A stretch of 32,413 nt of DNA, from IMG/VR virus record IMGVR_UViG_3300025102_000142, positions 1-32,413 of that record. One strand, given 5' to 3'. Shown one piece after another: positions 15,862 through 24,506 of this stretch (position 1 is its first letter; the number at the start of each line of letters is the position of its first letter). The position numbers and the translations under genes were made by a program. The stretch comes from a virus. Under the pieces are notes generated by a model that saw only the letters and a list, made by a program, of their open reading frames with translations, was not told the DNA's origin and searched no databases.

Positions 15862-18852
15862 TTGACTTCTGTTCTTGCATTTAAGGACTATACTGCAATC
15901 GGTGCAGAAACAAAGTATACCCAAGAAATTGCTATAAATTTATTAAATAAATATATTTTTCCAAGTACTGCTTATGAGGGCGAAATAAATAATGTACAAA
16001 ATCCTAGTAGAGTAGTAGAGGACGCTTCAAGAATTGCACAAATTAAAGGCGTGAAGCGTGGATTAATTAGTTGGTTATTTTCTCATGAAGATGATGCCGA
16101 ACAATATATTCCTAACTTTAACGAACAAGAGTTTGATAATATTAATAGAGATGCGTTTAATAGTATTTTAGACATGAACATGCAGGACTTTTTACGTGGT
16201 GTCGAAGGAACTACAGTAGAAGCCTTAACTCAAAGTATTGATAATCTTGATGTAGCGGCAGTTGGTGCTGATAAATTTAAAGCAATCGCAGATGCAGTTA
16301 AAGATGGTAAATTTTTCAATACAAATATTACGTTACGAGATATTAAAAATAAAACGGCAGTAAGCGAACAATTTTATAAATTAACACCTACTACTGTAGA
16401 TGACCCCCTCTTTCAACAATATTTACAAATGACCGAAGATACACAATATGCTACTGCTAGTTCAGCAAAAGAAGGCACAAAAAAGGGCTATCTTAATATC
16501 AATAAAATGCTAGAAGTCGCAAAAAGATGGGCTCATGTTATTTCATCAAGAGAATTTACTAAAATTTTAAATGGTGTAGAATCTAATACAACCGATGAAG
16601 AACTAGAAGAATATAGAAGGCAGGGAGTGGATATAAAGTGGGAAGGTCTTAATTCACCTGAAGATATTATTGCACTTATGAAAAAAGGAGAAGATACACC
16701 TTGGCAGATAATCTTGGCTAATTTTTTGGCACGTAGTATTGTAGATAAAAGTAGACCAGACCATATATCATATAACTACGAATTATTTTACCCATTATCT
16801 GTGTTTGATGAATTTTCAAAAATGGATGAACTGTTAGATGAAATTAAATCTGAATCTCTAGATAAATTAAAAAAATTTATGGTTAAAAACACATATGATT
16901 TTTCCTTTGACGTAGAGGACTTTGAAAAAGATTTAACATTTAATAATAACTTCAGTGATGGGGATGACTTAAATAAATTTTTAAACGTCTGCCATGTTAT
17001 AGAACTAGTTAATGAACACGATAATAAAAAACTAAAAGGTTTAGATGCAGTAAATAAATTAGCATCAGAAATCGCAGAGGAGGTTTTAGAACAACTTTCT
17101 GGTGGTAAAATAATAGTGACACAATCTACTACTAAACAGGTAGATGTAGAGTTAGACGGTAAAAATTTACCATTAAGAATATTAGAGGGGACAAACCCCA
17201 TATCTATAAATGACATGGAAGATTTACTAGGTGAGACAGAATACACTAAAGATACAATAAATATGTTAGATGGAAAACAGGATGATGCTAGTATTATTGA
17301 AATATTTGATAAAATAACAAGTAAAAAGAAAACCGATAAAGGAATTGCATTCTCGAAAGCGATAGTATATACTAGTACTTCTGAGAAAGATACTGTAGAA
17401 CTATCACTAAATATTAACTTAGATTTGTCTAAAAAATCACCAATTCCTGACGCAGCAAAAAGTATGACTAAAACTAGAAAACCTAACATACAAAAATTTA
17501 ATAACGAGTTAAATTTACAAAAATACGCTGAAGTAAATACAGATAATACAGAACCAGCCAAATTATCAGTCGATGAACAGTTACTTAATATTGCTGAAAA
17601 GGCTTTAGACACTTTACAGGATTTTGGAAAAACACATAGAATGTTATCTATAATTAAAGGTAATGATGTTCAGAAAATACTAAGGCAGACCCAAATAAAA
17701 TCTGTTATTAGTATTTTAAATTCTGTTATCAATTCGGCTAGTGATGAGGTAAAGGGACAATATTCTGAAAGATTATCTAATATTACGAATGTTATTGTAA
17801 AAGATGATTTACAATACGATGAATTAATGACTGTTATAGAACCAATGTATACTTTAATAACTGATATAACCCAACAATTAGAGCCTAGTGATGATGAATT
17901 AATGCCTGAAACTTCAGATATGTCCGACGAAGAATATGAAGAGTGGGCGGAAAGGAAAAAGAAAGATTTGCAGGAATTGGAAGATGAAGAATCCGATGAA
18001 GAAGAGGGGGTCGTACAAGACGACACATTATCCCCAGAGGTATTTTTAGAACTTGAAGGTGAAATAAAAGACCCTGATGATATTGGTACCATAGCCCATT
18101 TACGTAAAATTACTCAATCAGATAATGTAGACGATGTATATAGAGAGAAATTAGATTTTCTTAACGAATTTGGAAGAAGCGAAGACAATATTAATGCCAT
18201 AAAAAGTTTAACAGATGAAAAAGAGAAACTAAAAGGGGATGATGAGAAGAAGGTACAACTATTAAATGTTAATGCCGAATATAATCTACGTACTATCTTA
18301 CAACAATTAATGCAGGTTGACGAAGAGGCCAGTGTTCCGTTTATAAACAGCCTAATTACAAAAGCAAAAAAATCAATCAGTAGTTTTAAAAAGACGAAGG
18401 GTATAGAAAGTACAATGGGTAGTAGTTATAAGTTACTAAAGGGCTATAATATTAAACAAATGGTTATTGATATTCTTACACGTTCAAGTGGTTTTAATAC
18501 CGTAGATATTGCGGACTTATCAGGGACAATAAAACTCACTTTTATATTTAATAAATCATATGGGAGTCAACAAAGGTTTGGTAACAAACTTAAGTCCTTT
18601 ACTAAATTACAATACTCGCAGAAAAAACGAGTTGAATCGACAAGCGGTAAAGTTGATTTTACTGTGGTCCCTCTACACGGTAAAAACTATACAATGAGAA
18701 GTGTATTAACGCAGCAAGATACTGCTAGGGTTTCTGTTGGAGATAAGAGAAAAGGTGAAATATATGACTTCTTTAAGGTAAGGATTTATAATGAACTTTA
18801 CTCTAACATTAACGAGTTAGATAGATTACTTAAGCGGGTGGAAGCAGAATGA
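15862..18852 (+). CDS. Very large acidic unknown protein of the head/neck region
   Basis: I favour TTG 15862 because GGAGTGA (15850-15856) lies five bases upstream. An overlapping GTG at 15853 (999 residues instead of 996) has no site in front of it. The protein is helical and strongly acidic, with an Asp/Glu-rich stretch near residues 685-735 (DEEYEEWAERKKKDLQELED). A more basic, mixed alpha/beta C-terminal 150 residues follow (FTKLQYSQKKRVES). There is no catalytic motif, no signal peptide and no membrane segment. It lies between capsid and adaptor genes. It may be an internal head protein or a large portal/neck accessory. It overlaps the adaptor gene by four bases (ATGA). Confidence 0.8.
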   Translation: MTSVLAFKDYTAIGAETKYTQEIAINLLNKYIFPSTAYEGEINNVQNPSRVVEDASRIAQIKGVKRGLISWLFSHEDDAEQYIPNFNEQEFDNINRDAFNSILDMNMQDFLRGVEGTTVEALTQSIDNLDVAAVGADKFKAIADAVKDGKFFNTNITLRDIKNKTAVSEQFYKLTPTTVDDPLFQQYLQMTEDTQYATASSAKEGTKKGYLNINKMLEVAKRWAHVISSREFTKILNGVESNTTDEELEEYRRQGVDIKWEGLNSPEDIIALMKKGEDTPWQIILANFLARSIVDKSRPDHISYNYELFYPLSVFDEFSKMDELLDEIKSESLDKLKKFMVKNTYDFSFDVEDFEKDLTFNNNFSDGDDLNKFLNVCHVIELVNEHDNKKLKGLDAVNKLASEIAEEVLEQLSGGKIIVTQSTTKQVDVELDGKNLPLRILEGTNPISINDMEDLLGETEYTKDTINMLDGKQDDASIIEIFDKITSKKKTDKGIAFSKAIVYTSTSEKDTVELSLNINLDLSKKSPIPDAAKSMTKTRKPNIQKFNNELNLQKYAEVNTDNTEPAKLSVDEQLLNIAEKALDTLQDFGKTHRMLSIIKGNDVQKILRQTQIKSVISILNSVINSASDEVKGQYSERLSNITNVIVKDDLQYDELMTVIEPMYTLITDITQQLEPSDDELMPETSDMSDEEYEEWAERKKKDLQELEDEESDEEEGVVQDDTLSPEVFLELEGEIKDPDDIGTIAHLRKITQSDNVDDVYREKLDFLNEFGRSEDNINAIKSLTDEKEKLKGDDEKKVQLLNVNAEYNLRTILQQLMQVDEEASVPFINSLITKAKKSISSFKKTKGIESTMGSSYKLLKGYNIKQMVIDILTRSSGFNTVDIADLSGTIKLTFIFNKSYGSQQRFGNKLKSFTKLQYSQKKRVESTSGKVDFTVVPLHGKNYTMRSVLTQQDTARVSVGDKRKGEIYDFFKVRIYNELYSNINELDRLLKRVEAE

Positions 18853-19937
18853 TACACAGACCTTCAGATACATCAATAAATCAAGCGGACTACGCAAACG
18901 GTATAGGTTACTATACCGACGTGGCAAGAATTGCTAATTTACTCAGTGTTCCAGAATTCGATGATTCATCATATCCGACAGAAGGTCATGTGGGTGAACT
19001 AATTCGCTATGCAGAAGATTATATTGACGAATATACAAAAGATTCATGGCGACCAATTTTAATCGAAAACGAATACCATGATTTTGATTATGATATGTTT
19101 AGAATGAATAGGGCTAGCATGTATAATAAGTATACAGATTATGTAGGGTATATCCGACTCAATGCAGAAAATCTTCGTAAAATAGTTAGGCTTGCTGTAT
19201 GGCGTGGTAATCAGTGGGAAGAACTTGCTGGTGCTACTTCTTCTGTAACAATTACTGACCATACTAATATTACAAATGTTGTTTTACGTTTACCTAATAG
19301 CGGAACTACTTTTACACTAACTCCCGGAACTACGGTTAGTACATTCAATACTACTTATGGTAATCGCACCGCTGCATATGAGTTAGCATATCTAATTAAC
19401 GAACAGTTACCTGTTATGACTAATGGGTTTACCGGGTCAAGTGGGAGGAAGGCTATAACATCAGGTTCAGATTCTATTAGTGATTTCTTTTATGCTACTG
19501 TGGAGCAGGACAATAAGATAGTAATCTCATCTACGCTACTGGGCGATGATGGTAAAAACTGCACACTTACTGTAAGTGGTAGTGGGGTTTCAAGGGAAGA
19601 TTTTTCAGATACCGAGGCCCGGGGCCGTGAGCAGGACTGGTGGGATATTCGTAATGATGGTGCTATATTTTTCCGAACTAACTACCCATATAATCAAAAA
19701 CACTCTATTCGTGTTACATATCTTACAGGAGGGGCGTCAGTCCCTGCTATTATTACTGAGGCCGCTACCAAAATTGTAGCATGTGAACTTATGGCCGAAG
19801 ACGATTCAACGCTTTTACTTGGTGAGAACGGTGAGGCCGGACTTGCTTTAACAGATAAATATACTAAGTATAAGGAAGAAATTGATAAAATTCTCGGTAT
19901 GAAAAAGCGCCTTATTTATTTCTTGGATAGTGATTAA
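18849..19937 (+). CDS. Head-tail adaptor (connector) protein, gp6-like, with beta insert
   Basis: The 362-residue protein has an N-terminal helical part, EGHVGELIRYAEDYIDEYTK (46-65). It has a C-terminal helical part, VPAIITEAATKIVACELMAE, after IRVTYLTGG. This matches the arrangement of HK97 gp6/SPP1 gp15-type adaptors that bind under the portal. A large beta insertion (about 125-265, rich in Thr/Ser/Gly) makes it much longer than the usual 100-150 residues. The ATG overlaps the previous stop (ATGA), so it is translationally coupled. Position between the capsid genes and tail terminator supports the call. Confidence 0.7.
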   Translation: MIHRPSDTSINQADYANGIGYYTDVARIANLLSVPEFDDSSYPTEGHVGELIRYAEDYIDEYTKDSWRPILIENEYHDFDYDMFRMNRASMYNKYTDYVGYIRLNAENLRKIVRLAVWRGNQWEELAGATSSVTITDHTNITNVVLRLPNSGTTFTLTPGTTVSTFNTTYGNRTAAYELAYLINEQLPVMTNGFTGSSGRKAITSGSDSISDFFYATVEQDNKIVISSTLLGDDGKNCTLTVSGSGVSREDFSDTEARGREQDWWDIRNDGAIFFRTNYPYNQKHSIRVTYLTGGASVPAIITEAATKIVACELMAEDDSTLLLGENGEAGLALTDKYTKYKEEIDKILGMKKRLIYFLDSD

Positions 19938-19938
19938 T

Positions 19939-20667
19939 ATGTGGTATGATATAATTAAACAGGATAATGAGTTTTTTCTTGGTATAGAAACCTATGGTCC
20001 AGAAGTTAGCATGGCTATTTCTAATTATTCTATGGGGCTTACAGATACATTAGGTTTACGACTTATAATTGATACTCCTACAGCAAAACGTTTTAGGAAA
20101 AAAAATAGAAAAAAACTTATAGATGGTATATTTACTAAAATATATTCCGATATAATTAAAAATCATATGGAACTTGGAGAACCTATTGCTAAAGATAAGT
20201 TTTACGAATTAGTTGCGGATGAAGCAAAAAAATATACTATAACGATGGAAATTTTAACCAAGAATAAAATTAGTAAGAAAGTAACTAATTTATACGTTTT
20301 AACATCAAGTGGAAAAATTGGAAGAAAATACCAACATTATTACAAATATGCGCGTAAAGTGAGCCCCCGACCAGTTCAAGATTTAATATCAAGGGGATAT
20401 ATTGAATCTATTTCTGCCACAAATTTAGCACCAAGAGGAAATGACCCGGACGGCAGCAGGCGAACCAATACACATAGTCCTGACACAGCATATGGTTCGA
20501 AAGGAAGGGCAGTCCGAACATTAAGTAGAGATTACGAAAATAGTTTTATTAAAAAAAGAGAAGTTCCTCCTGATTTATATTTAGATAAACTACGTCCGTA
20601 TATGGCAAGACCAACAGTTTCACGCGATAGAAGCCACCCCCCTAAACCATTTAGAGGGCGACGATAA
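19939..20667 (+). CDS. Unknown neck-region protein with MWYDIIK N-terminus
   Basis: The ATG at 19939 follows AGTGATTAAT (242 residues); the ATG at 19930 is upstream of that site. The protein begins MWYDIIKQDNEFF, a member of the shared N-terminal motif group. A helical basic part (KRFRKKNRKKLIDGIFTKIY) is followed by a hydrophilic Arg/Pro-rich C-terminal 80 residues that are probably disordered (RDRSHPPKPFRGRR). Its place between adaptor and tail terminator is where siphoviruses keep stopper and neck (gp10-like) genes, so a neck role is possible. There is no direct family match. Confidence 0.7.
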   Translation: MWYDIIKQDNEFFLGIETYGPEVSMAISNYSMGLTDTLGLRLIIDTPTAKRFRKKNRKKLIDGIFTKIYSDIIKNHMELGEPIAKDKFYELVADEAKKYTITMEILTKNKISKKVTNLYVLTSSGKIGRKYQHYYKYARKVSPRPVQDLISRGYIESISATNLAPRGNDPDGSRRTNTHSPDTAYGSKGRAVRTLSRDYENSFIKKREVPPDLYLDKLRPYMARPTVSRDRSHPPKPFRGRR

Positions 20668-20873
20668 TGTTTGATAAGATTTTAAAGAAACTACAAACCT
20701 TACAAGAAAAAATACCTAATGTAGTAGAAACTACTAAGTCGCAGGCAGAAGAAGTAGAAAATATGAGCGAAGAACTTCTTGGGGTTAGAATGTCAGAAGA
20801 ACTTACTGCTAAGTTTATAAAGGAAGAAATAAATAATAAAATTACTCAGGAATTAAAAAAGGTGTTTGAGTAA
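20667..20873 (+). CDS. Small helical protein, MFDKILKK N-terminus
   Basis: The 68-residue protein is all helical and highly charged (MFDKILKKLQTLQEKIP and FIKEEINNKITQELKKVFE), probably an oligomeric coiled coil. Its ATG overlaps the previous stop by one base (TAATG), and its own stop overlaps the next ATG in the same way. It is therefore locked into the neck gene chain. The start again resembles the shared N-terminal motif. Function is unknown. Confidence 0.7.
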   Translation: MFDKILKKLQTLQEKIPNVVETTKSQAEEVENMSEELLGVRMSEELTAKFIKEEINNKITQELKKVFE

Positions 20874-21514
20874 TGGCAGTAACAGAAGACGAAACAACAT
20901 CACTTATTACAATCCTTAGTGATAACTGGGCTGCTGCTTGTACTGCTTTAGATACTACAAACGGTAATGGACAAATAGCAGACATACACGCAGTAACTCC
21001 ACAAATACTAGATATTAGAAATATGAATTCTGGTAAAAATACTGATGCTCAAGGTCGCGCCCGTGGTGGTAATAGGATTAATACTAGTAAGGTAGAAACA
21101 GGAGATAGAACTGCTGGGACTCCCGAACCTATTTATTCTAATGATTTACTTATTATTTCTCAAAGTTCTCAAACTGTAAATTACCCTACGGTATTTTGGG
21201 ATTCCCGTGACGAAATTCATGAAATGGAAATATGGATTCGCACTAGACAGGATGATAGAACACTAACTAATGGAAGTAAGGTTTCCCCTAATTCTGGTAC
21301 ATTTGGTATAGACCGAATCCGAAGCCTTTATATTATAGTTAGGTATATAATCGAATTAAGGCGTAAGGGCTATATCAAAAATGGCTTGTTGTATCAAAAT
21401 ATTAACCACTTAATACTAGGCGGAAGAACAGAAAGTAACGACAAGAGAAATAAATTATTCGGATATAAAGTAAATATAACAATGAGAAGATTAGCACAAG
21501 GCGTCACATGTTAA
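20873..21514 (+). CDS. Tail terminator / tail completion-like protein
   Basis: The 213-residue protein has the layout of small tail completion proteins. A first helix with TILSDNW is followed by strands around IYSNDLLIISQSSQTVNYP and a central strand HEMEIWIRTRQDD. Then comes a long helix SLYIIVRYIIELRRKGY and a last strand FGYKVNITMRRLAQGV. These caps close the tail tube and join it to the neck. It stands directly before the tail tube gene, as expected. The start follows AGGTG and overlaps the preceding gene by one base. The call is a pattern and position match without a computed alignment. Confidence 0.6.
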   Translation: MAVTEDETTSLITILSDNWAAACTALDTTNGNGQIADIHAVTPQILDIRNMNSGKNTDAQGRARGGNRINTSKVETGDRTAGTPEPIYSNDLLIISQSSQTVNYPTVFWDSRDEIHEMEIWIRTRQDDRTLTNGSKVSPNSGTFGIDRIRSLYIIVRYIIELRRKGYIKNGLLYQNINHLILGGRTESNDKRNKLFGYKVNITMRRLAQGVTC

Positions 21515-21535
21515 CAAAAAAAGTAGGTAAGTAAA

Positions 21536-23839
21536 ATGTCAACATCAGAAGTATGGATGGGTTCCGGTCTAACAATGACTATGGCCCCTGAAGCAAAACT
21601 GTTTTTAGGATATATGCCGTATGGCCCAACATTAGGTAGAGCAAGCACAAATAGAGCGCACTTAATTAAGTATAGTTTAGGCTATGCTGTGGATGGAGCA
21701 TCTGTGGTAATTGATAATGCACATGGAGAAGGTAGTAACGCTGTAAAACATTTTACAGATTATTACCATTTAGTTCCTGATTTATATACGGGTTGTACAG
21801 CAGAATTTTATACTAAGAGTGCTTCTGGAGATTCTTACGCATTAGAATTTACTGCTATGGTAGCAGGTAATGATGCTGACGCTATTTACCTTTCTGGTAA
21901 TCTTGCTGATTTTCCAACATTATTCGCTGACGAAAATGCTGCTGTTTCTTCTTCAAGAAAAAGAGGATATATTTGTTTACAACAACATGGGGCAGTAGTT
22001 CCTGCACCTATTAGTTTAGAAACAGTTGCTACTGTTAGTACATTTACAAAAGATATTGAAGAAGTAACTGCTACATCAGGTACAGATTTAACTAAATTAG
22101 CGGTTGATGAATTAGTTTATGATACAGCGAATGGTGTTTGTGTTGGTAAAGTGTGGGGTTTTTCTGCTAATAATACTGCATTAGCGGCAAGAGATGCACA
22201 TGATGGTGCTTCCACAGATGATACAGTACACTTTTTGTCTGCTAATTTAGGTACAGTTTCGGGTGCTTCAAGTGCTTCAAATAGTATTGGTACAGTAGTT
22301 ATGCCTACATCTATGACCGGAATTTTAACAGCAGGTGATTTTATTTCAGGTGATTTAAATACTAGAACAAATGCAGCAGTTATTGGTATTGTAATTACTC
22401 TTAGTTCTGATGGTACAACAGTTACGTTTGCACAAACGGCAACTCAATCATTTGGTTCAGGACATGAATTATATTGGGGTAGAGATACTTCTTTCGCTTT
22501 ATCATCCAGTTTAACTTCTATTGCTAGAGTAAGTGCTAGAGTTCTTTCAGATAACTGGTTGGGGTTAGTAGATTCTGCTACTCCATCTACACCAGATGTA
22601 ATGACAGAACAAAAAATGATGGCTATTGGTGGAACTAGAAACGTAACATATCAATACAAAGGTATTGAAACTCCAGCAGCGGCATCATTAGATGCTACAT
22701 TAAATCACGGAACATGGTTACATTATGCTTTGGGGACAACTACTGCTAGTTCTACTGTTGTAGATACTAACCCTGCAACAAATGTTTTCCAAAGAGCAGG
22801 AGCAAACGCATCAACACACGAAGTTCATGCTGGTTATACCGAAAACGCTACTTTAGATTACGACGGAGGCTCACAAAATGGTAAATTCCATAGAGTATTA
22901 AAAGGAACTGCTACTATTTGCCCACCATTAATACCCGGAGAAGCCACTGCTAAAGTAACTTTACCAAGTGTTTCTTCTGGACTTATTCAAAACGCAATCA
23001 CTTATACATTTAGCGAGCGTAATGATAATATTTTACCTTCTTTTGCTTTTGAATTATTAGCAGAAAAGGGTTCAAATGTTGACTCTATACCAATGGTTGA
23101 CCGAGGAACAACTGCAAGACAAGATGCAACTACTTTTGATACGAAAGATAACGTATATGCAGAAATACATCCGGGAGCAACATTAGGTTCATTAACTTTA
23201 ACTGCTTCTGCGGAATCTGCAGTTACTGCTAACATGTCATTTAATGTTAAAACCGTCTTTGATTGTCCTACAGGGTATGTTGGAAGGGCCTATGATGCTA
23301 CAAATAATATCACTAAGGGTTCTAACTTACCTAGAGTTCTTAATAACTTCGGACAAAATACTGGAGTCGCTACTGCTTCTAAGCAGGATTTCTTAACCCC
23401 ATATTACTTTAGCGATGGAACTATTAGTTTATTCGGTAGTGAATTTATGCGTGTTACTAGTTTCGATTTAGCCATAGAAAACACCCTAACTGATAAACGT
23501 TTTATCGGCCAACACAATAAGAAAATACAAAGCGCACTACCCGGACAAAGGACATATACTATTAATATGACTGCTCAACTAACAGACCGAAGGCTATTTG
23601 CAGAACTTAGAAATGAGGATTCTTTCCGTAGTGCTATGAGTAATGCTAATATTCAGTTACTTCTAACCAAAGCAACCGGAGAAAATATTAAACTTCAATT
23701 CGATGATTATATGATTTCTGTTGCTAGTTTCCCCGGACCTACAGATGACCGAGGGCCGCTTGAAGTATCATTTACTATTATGCCTATCCGTAAGGGAACC
23801 GAAATATCCACTAAAACCTCTTGGGTTCTTCAAGGATAA
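21536..23839 (+). CDS. Major tail tube protein with large insertions
   Basis: The 767-residue protein would form the stacked rings of the tail tube. The C-terminal part shows tail-tube features: FMRVTSFDLAIENTLTDKRF, then a domain with YTINMTAQLTDRRLF, IQLLLTKATGENIKLQFDDY and LEVSFTIMPI. An equivalent N-terminal half (1-160, MSTSEVWMGSGLTMTMAP) seems to flank it. Residues about 160-480 are beta-rich, Thr/Ser/Ala-heavy insertions. One of them (VDELVYDTANGVCVGKVWGF, 189-208) resembles a module in the lectin-like protein at 27136. Typical tube proteins have 150-350 residues, so this one is far larger, probably with domains displayed outside the tube. A sheath protein is less likely, since no separate tube gene follows. 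Confidence 0.75.
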   Translation: MSTSEVWMGSGLTMTMAPEAKLFLGYMPYGPTLGRASTNRAHLIKYSLGYAVDGASVVIDNAHGEGSNAVKHFTDYYHLVPDLYTGCTAEFYTKSASGDSYALEFTAMVAGNDADAIYLSGNLADFPTLFADENAAVSSSRKRGYICLQQHGAVVPAPISLETVATVSTFTKDIEEVTATSGTDLTKLAVDELVYDTANGVCVGKVWGFSANNTALAARDAHDGASTDDTVHFLSANLGTVSGASSASNSIGTVVMPTSMTGILTAGDFISGDLNTRTNAAVIGIVITLSSDGTTVTFAQTATQSFGSGHELYWGRDTSFALSSSLTSIARVSARVLSDNWLGLVDSATPSTPDVMTEQKMMAIGGTRNVTYQYKGIETPAAASLDATLNHGTWLHYALGTTTASSTVVDTNPATNVFQRAGANASTHEVHAGYTENATLDYDGGSQNGKFHRVLKGTATICPPLIPGEATAKVTLPSVSSGLIQNAITYTFSERNDNILPSFAFELLAEKGSNVDSIPMVDRGTTARQDATTFDTKDNVYAEIHPGATLGSLTLTASAESAVTANMSFNVKTVFDCPTGYVGRAYDATNNITKGSNLPRVLNNFGQNTGVATASKQDFLTPYYFSDGTISLFGSEFMRVTSFDLAIENTLTDKRFIGQHNKKIQSALPGQRTYTINMTAQLTDRRLFAELRNEDSFRSAMSNANIQLLLTKATGENIKLQFDDYMISVASFPGPTDDRGPLEVSFTIMPIRKGTEISTKTSWVLQG

Positions 23840-23849
23840 CTGCATAAGG

Positions 23850-23860
23850 TTTATTAATAA
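23850..23860 (+). promoter_or_regulatory. Possible TATA box before the tail chaperone gene
   Basis: TTTATTAATAA lies in the 50-base gap after the tail tube gene. The spacing puts a start near 23882, just before the ATG at 23890. AT-rich sequence makes chance matches likely. Confidence 0.35.
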
Positions 23861-23889
23861 AGGGCGTATTGCTAAGGTTAGTGACAACT

Positions 23890-24267
23890 ATGAGTTACAC
23901 AATAGCCACAGATAAAAGCAAGTTGCTAGTTTCACGACAAGCAACGGAGCATTATGTTAGAATCGCTCCCGGTAGCGAAGAGTACCTAAAAATTTGGATT
24001 AAGGAACCAACGTTCCTGCAATTAGAACAGGCGCAAATGAAGTTATTCGACTTCAATGCTGGTTCTCAAGAAGTGAACCTAGACATGGCGGAAGTATACC
24101 GTTACCTTTGGGATGCATTTGTGGAGAAAACTGAACCTGCTCTTAGTGCTATGGATGTATTAGGTCTTAATCCCTATATCGGCTCGCAAATCAAGGAGAT
24201 TTTACCAAATCCCTTTGCATTTACAGAGGTGGATGAGGATTTAAAAGTGCCTATCGTCGAGCAATAA
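23890..24267 (+). CDS. Tail assembly chaperone, short form (lambda gpG-like)
   Basis: The 125-residue protein starts at ATG 23890 (MSYTIATDKSK). A TTG at 23869 and a GTG at 23881 lie upstream in frame but have no good site. It lies between tail tube and tape measure, where tailed phages keep two overlapping chaperone genes that coat the tape measure during tail assembly and are absent from virions. Residues 40-115 are helical (KEPTFLQLEQAQMKLF, AEVYRYLWDAFVEK), as in gpG-like proteins. The last 13 codons follow a slippery heptamer at 24240-24246, after which a -1 shift leads into the next frame. Confidence 0.7.
   Translation: MSYTIATDKSKLLVSRQATEHYVRIAPGSEEYLKIWIKEPTFLQLEQAQMKLFDFNAGSQEVNLDMAEVYRYLWDAFVEKTEPALSAMDVLGLNPYIGSQIKEILPNPFAFTEVDEDLKVPIVEQ
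24240..24246 (+). other. Programmed -1 frameshift site (T TTA AAA)
   Basis: TTTAAAA fits the X XXY YYZ slippery pattern in the chaperone frame (GAT TTA AAA). The -1 frame is open from 24237 to 24500, and the zero frame stops at 24267. GAGGTG (24226-24231) lies eight bases upstream and matches the archaeal Shine-Dalgarno, similar in layout to the stimulator in bacterial dnaX. No strong downstream hairpin was found by eye. Confidence 0.7.
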
Positions 24268-24500
24268 GAACAGGAAAAATAGATAATCCACAAATTGCAT
24301 CGAGGGTAATTATGTATACTTTAGCCAAAGAATTGAATATTCCACCTCATGAGTTAATAAACTATCCTATTAGTTTAGTTACTGATTTAATGACTATTTT
24401 TTCCGAAGTGAAATTATATGAGGCTGATTTAATAGACAAATCTACTAATAAAACTAGTGGAACTACAATGTCTAGTAATGATGGGATAAACTTTGGGTGA
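24246..24500 (+). CDS. Tail assembly chaperone, T part reached by -1 frameshift
   Basis: Read after the shift, this frame adds SAYRRAIRTGKIDNPQIASR and then VIMYTLAKELNIPPHELINY to the first 119 residues of the chaperone. The fusion has about 203 residues, like lambda gpGT. The segment before the internal ATG at 24312 is protein-like and open, which is unexpected for an intergenic region. It is therefore better read as part of a fusion than as a 62-residue gene starting at 24312. It stops 6 bases before the tape measure gene, the normal place for the GT partner that binds the tape measure. Independent initiation at 24312 (GAGGG upstream) cannot be excluded. Confidence 0.65.
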   Translation, partial: SAYRRAIRTGKIDNPQIASRVIMYTLAKELNIPPHELINYPISLVTDLMTIFSEVKLYEADLIDKSTNKTSGTTMSSNDGINFG

Positions 24501-24506
24501 TTTTAA

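Noticed and set aside
16788-17612. Long open frame of 274 codons on the minus strand
   Set aside because: It lies entirely within the 996-residue + strand gene, is Ser/Phe-rich as expected of the reverse of acidic AT-rich coding sequence, and has no ribosome site or neighbours on its strand.
21536-23839. Contractile tail sheath protein
   Set aside because: The C-terminal domain resembles tube proteins, no separate tube gene follows, and no baseplate wedge or sheath-initiator genes are seen in the window.
24312-24500. Independent 62-residue gene starting at ATG 24312
   Set aside because: The same frame is open and protein-like upstream to 24237 and begins at a slippery heptamer, so a frameshift fusion explains it better. 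A weak GAGGG site leaves some doubt.
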